Assembly (NCBI RefSeq): GCF_005406125.1
Contig: NZ_BIXZ01000002.1
Span: 186,001-250,000 of the forward strand
Source: Haloarcula mannanilytica
GTDB taxonomy: Archaea; Halobacteriota; Halobacteria; Halobacteriales; Haloarculaceae
Length of the DNA: 64,000 nucleotides
Direction: 5' to 3'
Position 1 is the first letter of the stretch; the number at the start of each line of letters is the position of its first letter. Shown here piece after piece: positions 1-8,284 of the stretch. The notes under the pieces were generated by a model, which saw only the letters and a program-made list of their open reading frames with translations, was not told the DNA's origin and searched no databases. The position numbers and the translations under genes were made by a program.

Positions 1-286
1 CGAGTGCGTGGACGCGGATTGCGATGTCATCAGTCATCTCAGTGAGTCGGTCGGCGGCTGCTTCGAGGAACGTCGCGACGTCGTGCCACTCAGCTCCGTC
101 GATGGTCCAGTAGTGTTTCCTGACCTGATTGAACAGGAGGTACAGCCCCGACAGTTCGGCGTTCAGGGCAGTCACTAGCCGTTCCGCAACGGCCGGCTCC
201 AGTCGGACTTCGTTCGCTCGGACGGTGTCCCACTCCTGCCGGCGGTGGTCTGCACCGGGGTCCCGAAGGTGGGGCGTACTCGCCAT
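1..286 (-). CDS. Dps-like ferritin-fold protein, 3' part cut off by the window edge
   Basis: The gene runs off the left edge; its first 95 codons are visible, from an ATG at 284-286. The product begins MASTPHLRDPGADH and carries the Dps-type segment RKHYW followed by DGAEWHDVATFL. It is a paralogue of the next gene, whose stop codon lies only two bases upstream, so the two are probably cotranscribed. Dps proteins form 12-mer shells that oxidise and store iron and protect DNA. In the ferroxidase helix the usual Asp is present (TDDIAIR) but the Glu four residues on is Ile, as in the neighbour where it is Val. Family placement is inferred from these motifs; the C-terminal half is not visible. 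Confidence 0.75.
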   Translation of the reverse strand, partial: MASTPHLRDPGADHRRQEWDTVRANEVRLEPAVAERLVTALNAELSGLYLLFNQVRKHYWTIDGAEWHDVATFLEAAADRLTEMTDDIAIRVHAL

Positions 287-288
287 GG

Positions 289-864
289 TTAGTTACCCCC
301 CGCTTCCCGGACGAGCGTGTCGTCGTCGAGGAACTGTTCGATTCTGTGGGCGTCGGTTTCGAGCGTCGTCAGGTGGTCACGCAGTCGCTCTGCCGTGCCC
401 GAATCACCCATCTCCGTCGCGAGGGCCACGTGTTCTCGCATGCTCGCAACAAGTGTCGCGTACCCGTCGAGGTCCCCCGAAAGTGAGGCGCGGAGGTCGT
501 AGAGGTCCTCGGCTTCCAGATGGACCTCGGCATGTTTCTGAATCGTCGGCGGTGTGTTCGGCGGGATACCGCCGAGTTCAACGATTCGAACCGCGAGGTC
601 GTCGTTGATGTCACGAACGCGCTTGTACGCGTCCTTGAGAAACTCGGCGACATCGTGGAACTCGGCACCTTCGGCCGTCCAGTAGTGCTTCCGGAGGAGA
701 TAGAAGAGATTGAACGAACTGGCGTGGTCGGTAGTGAGTGCGTCCACGGTCACCTCAGCGACATCGCTGTCGATGCGAAGGTCGTTCTCGTCAACCGTTC
801 CCCACTCCTGGTGACGGACGCCGGTTTCGGGTTCACGGACCAGTCCGAGTTGGTTCTCCGTCAT
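289..864 (-). CDS. Dps-like ferritin-fold protein
   Basis: 191 residues, close to the usual Dps length, with an almost wholly helical composition. The Dps core is visible as LLRKHYW (residues 57-62), GAEFHDVAEFL (about 66-76) and the ferroxidase helix DINDDLAVRIVELGG (85-99). In typical Dps this helix reads D-x-x-A-E-R; here the Glu is Val92, so iron oxidation may be weakened or done differently. It is first in a two-gene unit with the paralogue that follows it by two bases. A possible iron-regulator palindrome lies upstream (961-974). The protein could be a DNA- or iron-binding structural paralogue rather than an active ferroxidase. Confidence 0.8.
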   Translation of the reverse strand: MTENQLGLVREPETGVRHQEWGTVDENDLRIDSDVAEVTVDALTTDHASSFNLFYLLRKHYWTAEGAEFHDVAEFLKDAYKRVRDINDDLAVRIVELGGIPPNTPPTIQKHAEVHLEAEDLYDLRASLSGDLDGYATLVASMREHVALATEMGDSGTAERLRDHLTTLETDAHRIEQFLDDDTLVREAGGN

Positions 865-1152
865 CTGCTCACCTCGACCACAGTCCTGTGAGAGGTATAC
901 GACTCATACTGTGACCTTGATTATCCGACCACATAAATATTATCAGATAACCGATAATTTTTAGGTCGGCCGAAAGTATGCGATATGTTCACAATATACA
1001 AGCATCCGAGATATCGGCTGTCTAATCGCTATCTTCCGGCAGCACAGCGAGAAGCCCCGCCGGGTGCGTTATTTCAGCCGTAGAGGAAATATAATATATT
1101 CTACTAATTTACAATGAGATGCTATTCGAATGAGCGACACAGGATGTTGCCG
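865..1152. promoter_or_regulatory. AT-rich regulatory region of the Dps-like pair
   Basis: There is no convincing gene here. On the minus strand an AT-rich stretch at 930-960 can supply the TATA element for the Dps-like operon. At 961-974 lies the near palindrome TTAGGTCGGCCGAA, whose TTAGG and CCGAA arms resemble boxes bound by DtxR/IdeR-type metalloregulators of haloarchaea; an exact 11-base palindrome TTATCAGATAA sits at 940-950. Iron control of dps genes by DtxR-type proteins is known in Halobacterium, so the link is plausible but inferred. The stretch 1080-1115 is a second AT-rich patch with no assigned role. Confidence 0.4.
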
Positions 1153-1584
1153 TCAGAGGTCGTCGAAGCTGCCGATTCGGTAGGAGGCATCGTCCTCCTC
1201 ACCTTGGTCTAAGTCTTCGAGGTGGATGACCTCGTCCTGGTCCATCTCGTCGAGTTGCTGGCGGAGCTTCGTGACGTAGCGCTTGTGTTCTTCCAGTTGT
1301 TCGCGAAGGTGCTCGGCTTCGAGTTCAAGCCGTTCGTGCTCGCGGACGAAGCTTTTCGGCACCTCGACTTTCGGTGGGAAACTCTCGGTACTGGTCTCGG
1401 TCGCGTCGTCCTCGAACTCGTGTTCCGGGGCGACTTTCACCTGGCCATCGTGGGAAACAAGCGTGTCGACGTAGTCTCGGAAGACCGCAGACAGCGAGAT
1501 GTCGCGCTCCTCGGCGATCTCGCGGAGGGTTTCGAATTTGTCCTCGCTGACGCGAAAAGAGATAGTCTTGTTTTTGTTGCCCAT
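1153..1584 (-). CDS. Ribbon-helix-helix protein with coiled-coil tail
   Basis: 143 residues from the ATG at 1582-1584; an upstream in-frame extension is rejected because a TATA-like box (TTAAATA on the minus strand, about 1611-1620) sits about 30 bases before this ATG, giving a leaderless transcript. Residues 1-45 (GNKNKTISFRVSEDKF then LREIAEERDISLSAVFRDYV) match the MetJ/Arc/CopG ribbon-helix-helix fold, a dimeric DNA-binding or antitoxin-like domain. Residues 75-120 are rich in Glu, Leu and Arg with heptad-like spacing, suggesting a coiled coil, followed by an acidic tail. A DNA-binding regulator is likely; the target is unknown and no toxin partner is adjacent. Confidence 0.75.
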   Translation of the reverse strand: MGNKNKTISFRVSEDKFETLREIAEERDISLSAVFRDYVDTLVSHDGQVKVAPEHEFEDDATETSTESFPPKVEVPKSFVREHERLELEAEHLREQLEEHKRYVTKLRQQLDEMDQDEVIHLEDLDQGEEDDASYRIGSFDDL

Positions 1585-1718
1585 AGTTATGTGTAATTGT
1601 ATGAGCATCGTATTTAATCGTTTGTCAGACGCTACCGCGTCCGGCGGTCCGGCAGCCGTATCGACGGTGATCGAACCGCAGTGATTTAACAGCGGCCCGA
1701 CCCCGCTTCCGGACAGCG

Positions 1719-2147
1719 ATGGAAACAGACATCGACGCGACCGCACACCACTTCGGAATCATCGTCAGCGATCTGGATCGCGCCGTCGAGTTCTACCGCG
1801 ACGTGCTGGGACTCGAAGTCCTGACACGCTTCTCAGTCGGTGACGAAGCCTTTGGCACTGCCGTGGATATCGGGGGGGCCAGCGCCGAACTGGTCCACCT
1901 CGACGCCGGCGGCACACGCCTGGAACTGGCGACCTACGAGCCGGAAGACGAAGAGATGCCGGACCCGGACCTCAACCGGCCGGGGTCGACCCACCCCGGG
2001 CTGGAAGTCGACGATCTCGACGCCGTCGCCGACCGCCTCCCCGACGATGTCGAAACGCTCAGCGGCCCGCAGACGACCGAGAGCGGGACGACTATCATGT
2101 TCGTCGTCGACCCAGAAGGAAATCGTATCGAACTGCTCGAACCGTAA
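1719..2147 (+). CDS. VOC (glyoxalase/bleomycin resistance/dioxygenase) family protein
   Basis: 142 residues, a single VOC unit. It opens with HHFGIIVSDLDRAVEFYRDVLGLE, the first beta-alpha-beta module with a metal-type His, and ends with FVVDPEGNRIELLEP, the second module with the usual Glu. The middle contains HPGLEVDDLDAVADRL. Such proteins include glyoxalase I, methylmalonyl-CoA epimerase and extradiol dioxygenases; the sequence alone does not decide the substrate. A TATA-like GATTTAAC at about 1682-1689 precedes the ATG by about 30 bases. The gene converges on the RPA-associated gene, 15 bases away. Confidence 0.85.
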   Translation: METDIDATAHHFGIIVSDLDRAVEFYRDVLGLEVLTRFSVGDEAFGTAVDIGGASAELVHLDAGGTRLELATYEPEDEEMPDPDLNRPGSTHPGLEVDDLDAVADRLPDDVETLSGPQTTESGTTIMFVVDPEGNRIELLEP

Positions 2148-2162
2148 GGCGACCACCAGCCG

Positions 2163-2777
2163 TCAGTCCGCGCTGGCTTCGGCCTGCTCGTCCTGTAGGC
2201 TTTCGAGTGCCCCGACGACCGACTGCCGGTAGTTCTCGATAGACAGTTGCTCGTACTCCTCGTCGGCCATCGCGATGTACTCGTCGGTGGCCGGATCCTC
2301 CATGTCGGCTTCCTTGTACCGCTTGACTCGATCAAGCGTGCGCTCGGCTGTCTCGACGACCCAGCGGTCCCGCGTCGCCTCGTCGACCTCCGAAATGGAT
2401 TCGGGGCGAATCGAGACGTTCACTTCGCCCTCGTCGGTCTCGTAGGTGCGTGGCTTGCCGACGACGGCGACGTAGGCCGGCGGCTCCAGTTCACGCAGCA
2501 TCGACGCTGCGTCGGGCTGATACTGCCCGGCGTACATGAAGAACGTGTCGCCGTTGGGGTCGACGACTCGTCCCTGCCAGTACTCGCTGTCCTCGCCGAC
2601 ATCCTCGGTTTCGGTGAGGGTGCCGACCAGGAACACGCGGTTGGCGCGCTGCCCGGTCGGCAGGAGGACGTACACCGGGGCGCGGTCGTCGTCGGACTCC
2701 TTGAACGTGTAGCTCGCGTCGTTGAACTCGCGTGCGAAGACGCGCCGTGCGACCTCGCGGGTGGGTGTGCTCGCCAT
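2163..2777 (-). CDS. rpap3: RPA-associated protein (Rpap3-like, COG3390)
   Basis: 204 residues. The protein begins STPTREVARRVFAREFND and has an OB-like region (residues about 30-110: APVYVLLPTGQRANRVFLVG, later PPAYVAVVGKPRTY), matching the RPA-associated proteins encoded beside haloarchaeal rpa genes. Its ATG directly abuts the stop codon of the RPA gene, so the two are translated as a pair. In Haloferax volcanii the Rpa3-Rpap3 pair forms a complex needed for normal DNA repair; the same role, single-strand DNA binding in replication and repair, is inferred here. The choice of the 3 rather than the 1 paralogue rests on the short lengths of both proteins. Confidence 0.8.
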   Translation of the reverse strand: MASTPTREVARRVFAREFNDASYTFKESDDDRAPVYVLLPTGQRANRVFLVGTLTETEDVGEDSEYWQGRVVDPNGDTFFMYAGQYQPDAASMLRELEPPAYVAVVGKPRTYETDEGEVNVSIRPESISEVDEATRDRWVVETAERTLDRVKRYKEADMEDPATDEYIAMADEEYEQLSIENYRQSVVGALESLQDEQAEASAD

Positions 2778-3722
2778 TTAGATCGACCTCGCTTTGATGA
2801 GAATCTCGTCTGCATCTACGGCCCCGGTCAGTCGCTCCTGCTCGTCGGCGAGCAAGTAGCGGCCGAATGTCGGGCCTCGAACGCGGTAGTACCGGCCGAG
2901 GATCTTCTGTCGCATCTCGTCGGCGACGACGGTCGTATCGAGCGCGTCCATCGCCATTTCCTTCCCCTCCTCCAGGGAAATGCCGGTCAGTTCCTCGGTG
3001 GCTTCCTCGTCGAAGATGACCTCGGTGACCTCCTCGCCGTCATCGAGGACGCCCTTGATGCGGAGGTCGAACTCGCCTTCGACCTCGCCGTGTTCGCTAC
3101 AGCGGCCGTTCTGGAGGACGCGCGTGCAGTCGTCCTCGGGGCAGCGCTTGATGAGCCCGGAGCCCGACTGGATGTCGACCAGCGCGCCCTCAGCCTCGAC
3201 GCTGTCGTCGCCGACCTCTATCTCCTCGTCCAGTTCCTCGATGGTGGTCGTCCGGTTGAGCTTCACGGAGAACCGGCCCTGGTACTCGTCGGTGACGACG
3301 TTGCGCAGGGCGTAAGACTTCCCTTCTTCGAGCGAGGGGAGGTCGGACTTCGACCACTTGGTGAACTTGATTGTGCCCGTCTCGTCGCCCAGCAGGCCGA
3401 CCTGGGCCACGGCGTCGGCGCGTGGCTCCCAGAGTTCGACGACCGTCGCGCGAACGTCGACCCACTCCTCGGGGGCGTCGACATCGGCGACGTTGACCTG
3501 CTCGTTGCCGCCGCCGTCGCCGCCGCCCAGCTGGTCGCGGTCCATCCCGGCCTCGTCGAGGTACGTGTTGACGACGCTTCGACGGGCCTCGCTGATGGGG
3601 ACCTGGTAGTCGTTGACCAGCGTGTCGAGGCGCTCGACGACATCATCAACGTCGATCTGTAGCTGGTCGGAAAACTGCTCGTGTATCTCTGTCGCGTGTG
3701 TACGCAAATCTGACTCAGTCAT
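2778..3722 (-). CDS. rpa3: Single-stranded DNA-binding protein, RPA (Rpa3-like)
   Basis: 314 residues. An N-terminal helical segment (1-50) is followed by a Gly-rich spacer, an OB fold (about 80-165, including WVDVRATVVELWEP and GTIKFTKWSKSD), a second OB region with a zinc finger (CPEDDC then GRCSEHG, about 194-214) and a C-terminal helical part. This is the domain order of the shorter haloarchaeal RPA. It coats single-stranded DNA during replication and repair. The gene is first in the two-gene unit with its RPA-associated partner. A minus-strand TATA element GTTTATATCC lies at about 3782-3791, so the mRNA probably has a short leader of roughly 35-45 bases. Confidence 0.9.
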   Translation of the reverse strand: MTESDLRTHATEIHEQFSDQLQIDVDDVVERLDTLVNDYQVPISEARRSVVNTYLDEAGMDRDQLGGGDGGGNEQVNVADVDAPEEWVDVRATVVELWEPRADAVAQVGLLGDETGTIKFTKWSKSDLPSLEEGKSYALRNVVTDEYQGRFSVKLNRTTTIEELDEEIEVGDDSVEAEGALVDIQSGSGLIKRCPEDDCTRVLQNGRCSEHGEVEGEFDLRIKGVLDDGEEVTEVIFDEEATEELTGISLEEGKEMAMDALDTTVVADEMRQKILGRYYRVRGPTFGRYLLADEQERLTGAVDADEILIKARSI

Positions 3723-3900
3723 TGGCTTTCACTGTCTCCGCCTGGTTTTCGTTGGGAGACAATCGACAGTTGGTCGCCTTCGGATATAAACACTCGCCCA
3801 GCGGAGTGAAAGTGAAACTGCGTGAGGATGTCGGAGCCATGGAGTCAAGTCGTGAGAGGCACGCGAGAAGATTGATTTGTCGGCGGGCACAACGGCCGGT

Positions 3901-4185
3901 ATGGCCGACGACGAGCGACTCGCGCGGTTCATCCGGGAGACCCTGCGGTCGGCCGAGCAGCAACTCTCGGACGCGAAGAAGGCCTATCAGAACGGCAAGC
4001 GGTCGGCGGAGGCCGGCCTGCCCAGAGACGAGGAGGGGCGGGCCCGCATCGTCTGTCGTCGCCACGCCGAGTACCGCGCGGTGTCGATGGACGAACAGCG
4101 CCGGCCGGTCTGTTACGACGCGGAGAATCCCGACTGTCAGGGATGTGTCGAGGACATCAGGGACGGGACGATAGAGACGTGGTAA
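3901..4185 (+). CDS. Small Cys-rich haloarchaeal protein of unknown function
   Basis: 94 residues from ATG 3901; an in-frame upstream ATG at 3877 is less likely because the MADDERLARF start is the first that gives a compact helical N-terminus. The first half is charged and helical. The second half contains CRRHAEY and CYDAENPDCQGC, so one His and four Cys could bind zinc (C-x2-H, then C-x7-C-x2-C spacing). I do not recognise a characterised relative. It lies divergently from the RPA operon and just before the sugar-nucleotide transferase gene. Confidence 0.7.
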   Translation: MADDERLARFIRETLRSAEQQLSDAKKAYQNGKRSAEAGLPRDEEGRARIVCRRHAEYRAVSMDEQRRPVCYDAENPDCQGCVEDIRDGTIETW

Positions 4186-4267
4186 GGGGCCGACGGCAGC
4201 GGGGTCGACTGTGCTTCAGCACGCTCGCCAGTACAACACTTTAGCACCGGCCGGGTGAAGCCGGGGT

Positions 4268-5260
4268 ATGGAACGACCGCTTGTCGCACTCGTCCTGGCC
4301 GGGGGGACCGGGACACGTCTGTATCCAGCGAGTCGGAGCGACCGACCCAAACAGTTTCTCTCCTTTGGCGAAGACCAGTCACTGCTCGCCGACACGGTCG
4401 ACCGGGTCGGATTCGCGGACGAGACCTACGTGTTGACCCGGGAATCGTTCGCTGACGGGGTGCGAGAGCGCGCCCCGAGTGCGGCGGTGTTGACCGAACC
4501 GGAGCCGAAAGACACCGGGCCGGCGCTGGCGTATGCGGCCCACCGCATCCGCGAGCAGGTCGGCGACTGCGTCCTGCTGTGTCTGCCGAGCGACCACCGG
4601 ATTACCGGACCATTCGCGGAAGTCGCTCACACCGCCGCGCGGGTCGCAGTGGAAACCGAGGGGCTTGTCACCGTTGGCATCGAGCCGGACCGGCCGGCGA
4701 CCGGCTACGGCTACATCAAGCCAGGACCGTCCAAGAACGGCTTCGCGCCGGTCGAGACGTTCCACGAGAAGCCCGACCGGGAGACCGCAGAGCGGTACGT
4801 CCGGGAGGGGTTCTACTGGAACGCCGGGCTGTTCGCGTGGACACCGACGGCCCTCCTCAGTGCCGCCGAATCGTCGCCGCTTGCACCCATGGTCGACCGG
4901 CTAGACGGGGACCCGGATGCGGCGTTCGACGCCGTCGACCCGGTGAGCATCGACTACGCCGTGCTTGAAGACGCCGAGAACGCCTTCATCGTCCCGGCGG
5001 CGCTGGAGTGGGACGACCTGGGTTCGTGGGACGCCTTTGAGCGCGTCCTCGACAACCAGGACGGGAACGCGGTACTGGGCGAGGCCGTCACCATCGACGC
5101 CGAGGGAAACGTGCTGGCGAGCGACGGCCACGTCAGCGCCGTCGGCGTCGAAGACCTCGTGATAGCGTCCTTCGACGACCGCACGCTCGTCGTCCCGAAA
5201 GACGAGGCCCAGCGGGTGCGGGAAGTGGTCGCGGAACTGCGGGCCGACGGGCGTTTCTGA
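4268..5260 (+). CDS. Mannose-1-phosphate guanylyltransferase-like nucleotidyltransferase
   Basis: 330 residues with one nucleotidyltransferase domain. The N-terminus LVALVLAGGTGTRLYP is the nucleotide-binding signature, followed by the metal/substrate segment LLCLPSDH (about 98-105), TGYGYIKPG (about 144-152) and FHEKPDRETAERYV. These match ManC/GMP-type transferases, which make GDP-mannose from GTP and mannose-1-phosphate for glycan assembly. There is no C-terminal isomerase (cupin) domain, so it is monofunctional. A TATA-like CTTTAGC at about 4236-4242 precedes the ATG by about 30 bases. The exact nucleotide used is not certain from sequence. Confidence 0.8.
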   Translation: MERPLVALVLAGGTGTRLYPASRSDRPKQFLSFGEDQSLLADTVDRVGFADETYVLTRESFADGVRERAPSAAVLTEPEPKDTGPALAYAAHRIREQVGDCVLLCLPSDHRITGPFAEVAHTAARVAVETEGLVTVGIEPDRPATGYGYIKPGPSKNGFAPVETFHEKPDRETAERYVREGFYWNAGLFAWTPTALLSAAESSPLAPMVDRLDGDPDAAFDAVDPVSIDYAVLEDAENAFIVPAALEWDDLGSWDAFERVLDNQDGNAVLGEAVTIDAEGNVLASDGHVSAVGVEDLVIASFDDRTLVVPKDEAQRVREVVAELRADGRF

Positions 5261-5281
5261 CCGGACCGACGGCCAGGCCCG

Positions 5282-6064
5282 CTAGCTCCGCATTGACCCG
5301 CCGTCGATGGGCAGGGCCGTCCCGGTGACGTAGGAAGACCGGGCCGACGAGAGGAACGCCACCACGTCACCGAGTTCCTCGGGCTGGCCGACACGCCCCA
5401 GCGGCGCGTCGGACCACGACTCGATACCGTCCTCATAGGAGTCGTACTCGCCGCGCTCGACGGCCGCCTCGACGAGTTCCTCGATACGTGGGGTCTCATG
5501 AGCGCCGGGGAGCACTGCGTTCACGCGGACCTCCGGCGCGAACTCGCGGGCCTGGGTCTTCATTAGCCCGATGACGGCCCGCCGGACGGCGTTCGAGAGC
5601 ACCAGATCATCGATGACCTCCCGGACGGAGCGGGAGGTGATGTTGACGATAGTGCCGGCTTCGGAGTCCCGGAGGTAGGGGTAGGCGGTTCGAGTCGTCC
5701 AGACGGCGCTCATCACCAGCAGGTCGTAGGCACTGTACCACTCACGTTCGGTCGTTTCCATGAACGGGCCGGGGGCCGGACCGCCGGCGCTGGTGACGAC
5801 GTGGTCGAGGGCGCCGAAGGTGTCGACGGTCTCCTCGATGAGCGCCTCGATCTGGTCGGGGTCGGTGATGTCGGCCTCGACGGCAAGTACGTCGCCGTCG
5901 CCGACCGATTCGAGTTTGTCTCGTGCCTTGTCGACGTGGTCCGGCGTCCGGCCACAGACGGCCACATCGGCTCCTTCGGCGGCGAGCGCTTCGGCGCTTG
6001 CGAGGCCGAGGCCGCTCGTCGCGGCGGTACACAGCGCTGCGTTACCATCGAGTTCGAGGTCCAT
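5282..6064 (-). CDS. Atypical short-chain dehydrogenase/reductase
   Basis: 260 residues from ATG 6064 (an in-frame ATG at 6091 adds nine unlikely residues). The Rossmann start reads [20 protein letters not shown] instead of the usual TGxxxGxG. The catalytic region is [12 protein letters not shown] then [18 protein letters not shown]: the Ser is present and a Lys is present, but the YxxxK Tyr is missing and replaced by the SNAVR segment. This matches the FabG-like SDR subgroup known to lack a perfect NAD motif and catalytic tetrad. It may be an oxidoreductase with altered chemistry or a non-catalytic binder. Its substrate is unknown. Confidence 0.8.
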   Translation of the reverse strand: MDLELDGNAALCTAATSGLGLASAEALAAEGADVAVCGRTPDHVDKARDKLESVGDGDVLAVEADITDPDQIEALIEETVDTFGALDHVVTSAGGPAPGPFMETTEREWYSAYDLLVMSAVWTTRTAYPYLRDSEAGTIVNITSRSVREVIDDLVLSNAVRRAVIGLMKTQAREFAPEVRVNAVLPGAHETPRIEELVEAAVERGEYDSYEDGIESWSDAPLGRVGQPEELGDVVAFLSSARSSYVTGTALPIDGGSMRS

Positions 6065-6139
6065 ATCCGCCACAAGAACCGACTGTCTCAAAGAAGTCCC
6101 GCTCGCGGACTGTCCCAGGTACCGTGACCGCGGCCCGGC

Positions 6140-6598
6140 CTAGCTGCCCCAGAAGTTGTCCCGGCTCCCGAGACGCCGGCCGTCATCGTCACCCGTGTCG
6201 TCATCCTCCGTCTCGTCGGCGTCAGCGTCGTCCCCGTCGGTCTCCGCTTCCGAGAGGTCCTCGTCCATCTCCAGTCGCTCAATCTCCTCGGCGCGGGCGT
6301 GGTTCGAGTGGACATTTGTCACCTTGACCAGCGACCGCGCCGGCGGGAGCACGCCGTCGACCATGATGATGAAGCCATCCTCGGTCCGGCCGACGCCGGC
6401 ACCGCTCTCGTGGATGTCCTCAACGTCGACAGTGACCTCCTCGCCCATCTTGACCGGCTGGCTCTTGAGCTCCGAGATCGGCTGGTTGTAGTGGTTACAC
6501 CACTCGGCGCCCCCACGGTCGCCGTAGTGGGTACAGCCCATCCCCTGGATTCGCTCGGTGAATTTGGGACAGTCGTCTGCAAGCGGACAGTCGGGCAT
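6140..6598 (-). CDS. TRAM domain protein with N-terminal Cys cluster
   Basis: 152 residues from ATG 6598. Residues 1-40 hold CPLADDC, then GCTHYG and WCNHY, a set of Cys/His that may bind zinc. Residues about 50-108 form a TRAM domain (VKMGEEVTVDVEDIHESGAG, then GFIIMVDG and SLVKVTNVHSNHARAE), an RNA-binding beta-barrel found in tRNA-modifying enzymes and in small archaeal RNA-binding proteins. The last 45 residues are an acidic Asp/Glu/Thr tail ending RDNFWGS. The likely role is RNA binding; no enzymatic domain is present. Confidence 0.8.
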   Translation of the reverse strand: MPDCPLADDCPKFTERIQGMGCTHYGDRGGAEWCNHYNQPISELKSQPVKMGEEVTVDVEDIHESGAGVGRTEDGFIIMVDGVLPPARSLVKVTNVHSNHARAEEIERLEMDEDLSEAETDGDDADADETEDDDTGDDDGRRLGSRDNFWGS

Positions 6599-6742
6599 AT
6601 CAGGGAGTAGCGTGGCCGCTGGCAAAACGCTTGCGACCCCACCTCCGCGCCGCACAGCCTGTTATTACGTTTGAGATTTTCACCGGTATGCACTTTAGGG
6701 CCACTCGCTGGTTGTCGCGTAGCACTCGACAGAATTCAGGAT

Positions 6743-8200
6743 ATGAGAACGCAGATGTTTGCAGGATTGGTTTGTTTCCTTCTGCTCTGTTCGTCCCCAG
6801 CCGCCCTCGGTATCGAGTCGGGACCGCCGGCACAGTTCGGCACCAGCGACGGCGACGGGTCGATCGACGCCCGATACACAATCGAGCGGGAGCCGGACCA
6901 GACCGGGCGGGTACGGGTGTCCGCAACGATTGATCTGCCACAGCACGTCACCGGACTGTCTGTCCGGACACCGGCGGAGACAACGGTACTGCAAGCCGAC
7001 GGACTCCGATCCGATGGTGAGCGCTGGCGGACCACCGGCGACACCGAGACGGCGCGACTGACCTACACGGTGCCGGTTGGACTCGAGACGACGTTCGGCC
7101 AGCGGACTGCCGACACGGACGACTGGACACTCATCGCCAGACAGGAGGTGTCACTGCGTGCCCGCTGGCGCTGGCACGTCGGGCCACGGCCCACGTGGAA
7201 CGAATCGCTCGCACTCGCGCCCGGCCAGGACGGTGTCGCCGGGACCACGGCCGCCTACATCGGCCCCCACGAGACAGCGACCAGAACAGTCGAGGGCGAC
7301 CGGATTACCGTGATTGTCCCGGTAAGTGCGGACCTGCGGCCTAACCGAACCGCAGTGCTTGACTCGATCAGTCACGCGAAGCGTGCCTCAACGGCCGGAA
7401 CTGATCACGGTCACATCCGCGTGTTCGTCGCGCCGAACCGACTCGCGTCCGGTGGGTACACCCCGTCGAACGGCGAATCGGACGTGATCGTCAACGCCGG
7501 CGAACCCGTCCGGTCCCCGGTCAACGTCTGGGTCCACGAGTACCGCCACACCCGACAGACCGTCGAGACGACACCGGCGATGGACTGGCTCGGGGAAGGA
7601 AGCGCGGACTACCACACCGCGGCACTCACCTACGGCGCTGGCGAGATCAGCGAACAGCAGTTCCGGGGCCGGATCACGACCGAGCGCCACGAAACCGCAG
7701 ACCTGACCCAGCCCGATAGCTGGGACGGCCCGGGCGCACAGTACGACAAGGGAACGCGCGTCATCGCGGCCATCGACGCTCGAATCCGGGAGGCGACTGA
7801 CAGCAGCCGAACGTTCGAGACAGTCCTCGAACGGCTGTTCCAGCAGGACGAGCCAATTACGCTCGCGCTGTTCGCCGAGACGGTGTCGGCAGTCGCCGGA
7901 ACCGACCTTGACGGGTTTGTCAGGCAGGCCGTCACCGGCCCCGCACCGGCGGTCCCCGCTGACGCGCTCACAGATCCTGTACCGCGAGGAAGCGGTTCGG
8001 CGGACACGACCGGCCGCGAGACGAACGCCGCGCCGATAGCCGAGGCGGGTCCCGCGACTTCGAACGCTGAAACCGACGCCGAGAGGGGTCACAGCACCGA
8101 GTCAATCCGGCCCATCACCGACCGTCACGGGAAGTGGACCGCTCTCGGAACGCTCGGACTTGTGTCGGTACTGTTGGTTCGTCGCCAGCAGCGACGCTAA
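6743..8200 (+). CDS. Secreted, membrane-anchored HExxH metalloprotease-like protein
   Basis: 485 residues from ATG 6743, which gives a clear signal peptide (TQMFAGLVCFLLLCSSPAALG). Residues 40-250 are a beta-rich extracellular region. HEYRH at 265-269 followed by WLGEGSADY at 282-290 gives two His and Glu285, the ligand layout of gluzincin zinc peptidases such as the M1 and M61 clans. A Ser/Thr/Ala-rich stalk leads to one C-terminal membrane segment (TALGTLGLVSVLLV) ending RRQQRR. It should sit outside the cell anchored by its C-terminus. Peptidase activity and substrate are inferred; the family is not one I can name. Confidence 0.7.
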   Translation: MRTQMFAGLVCFLLLCSSPAALGIESGPPAQFGTSDGDGSIDARYTIEREPDQTGRVRVSATIDLPQHVTGLSVRTPAETTVLQADGLRSDGERWRTTGDTETARLTYTVPVGLETTFGQRTADTDDWTLIARQEVSLRARWRWHVGPRPTWNESLALAPGQDGVAGTTAAYIGPHETATRTVEGDRITVIVPVSADLRPNRTAVLDSISHAKRASTAGTDHGHIRVFVAPNRLASGGYTPSNGESDVIVNAGEPVRSPVNVWVHEYRHTRQTVETTPAMDWLGEGSADYHTAALTYGAGEISEQQFRGRITTERHETADLTQPDSWDGPGAQYDKGTRVIAAIDARIREATDSSRTFETVLERLFQQDEPITLALFAETVSAVAGTDLDGFVRQAVTGPAPAVPADALTDPVPRGSGSADTTGRETNAAPIAEAGPATSNAETDAERGHSTESIRPITDRHGKWTALGTLGLVSVLLVRRQQRR

Positions 8201-8284
8201 CTACTGTGTCCGCTAGCCCCGGTGTTCGGGGCCGAATATGTTCTATCACAACTGTCATGTCGACCGCTCACTTGCCATCCGACG

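Noticed and set aside
2247-3662. A 471-codon open frame on the plus strand
   Set aside because: It is antisense to the RPA operon; the RPA genes have OB folds and a zinc finger.
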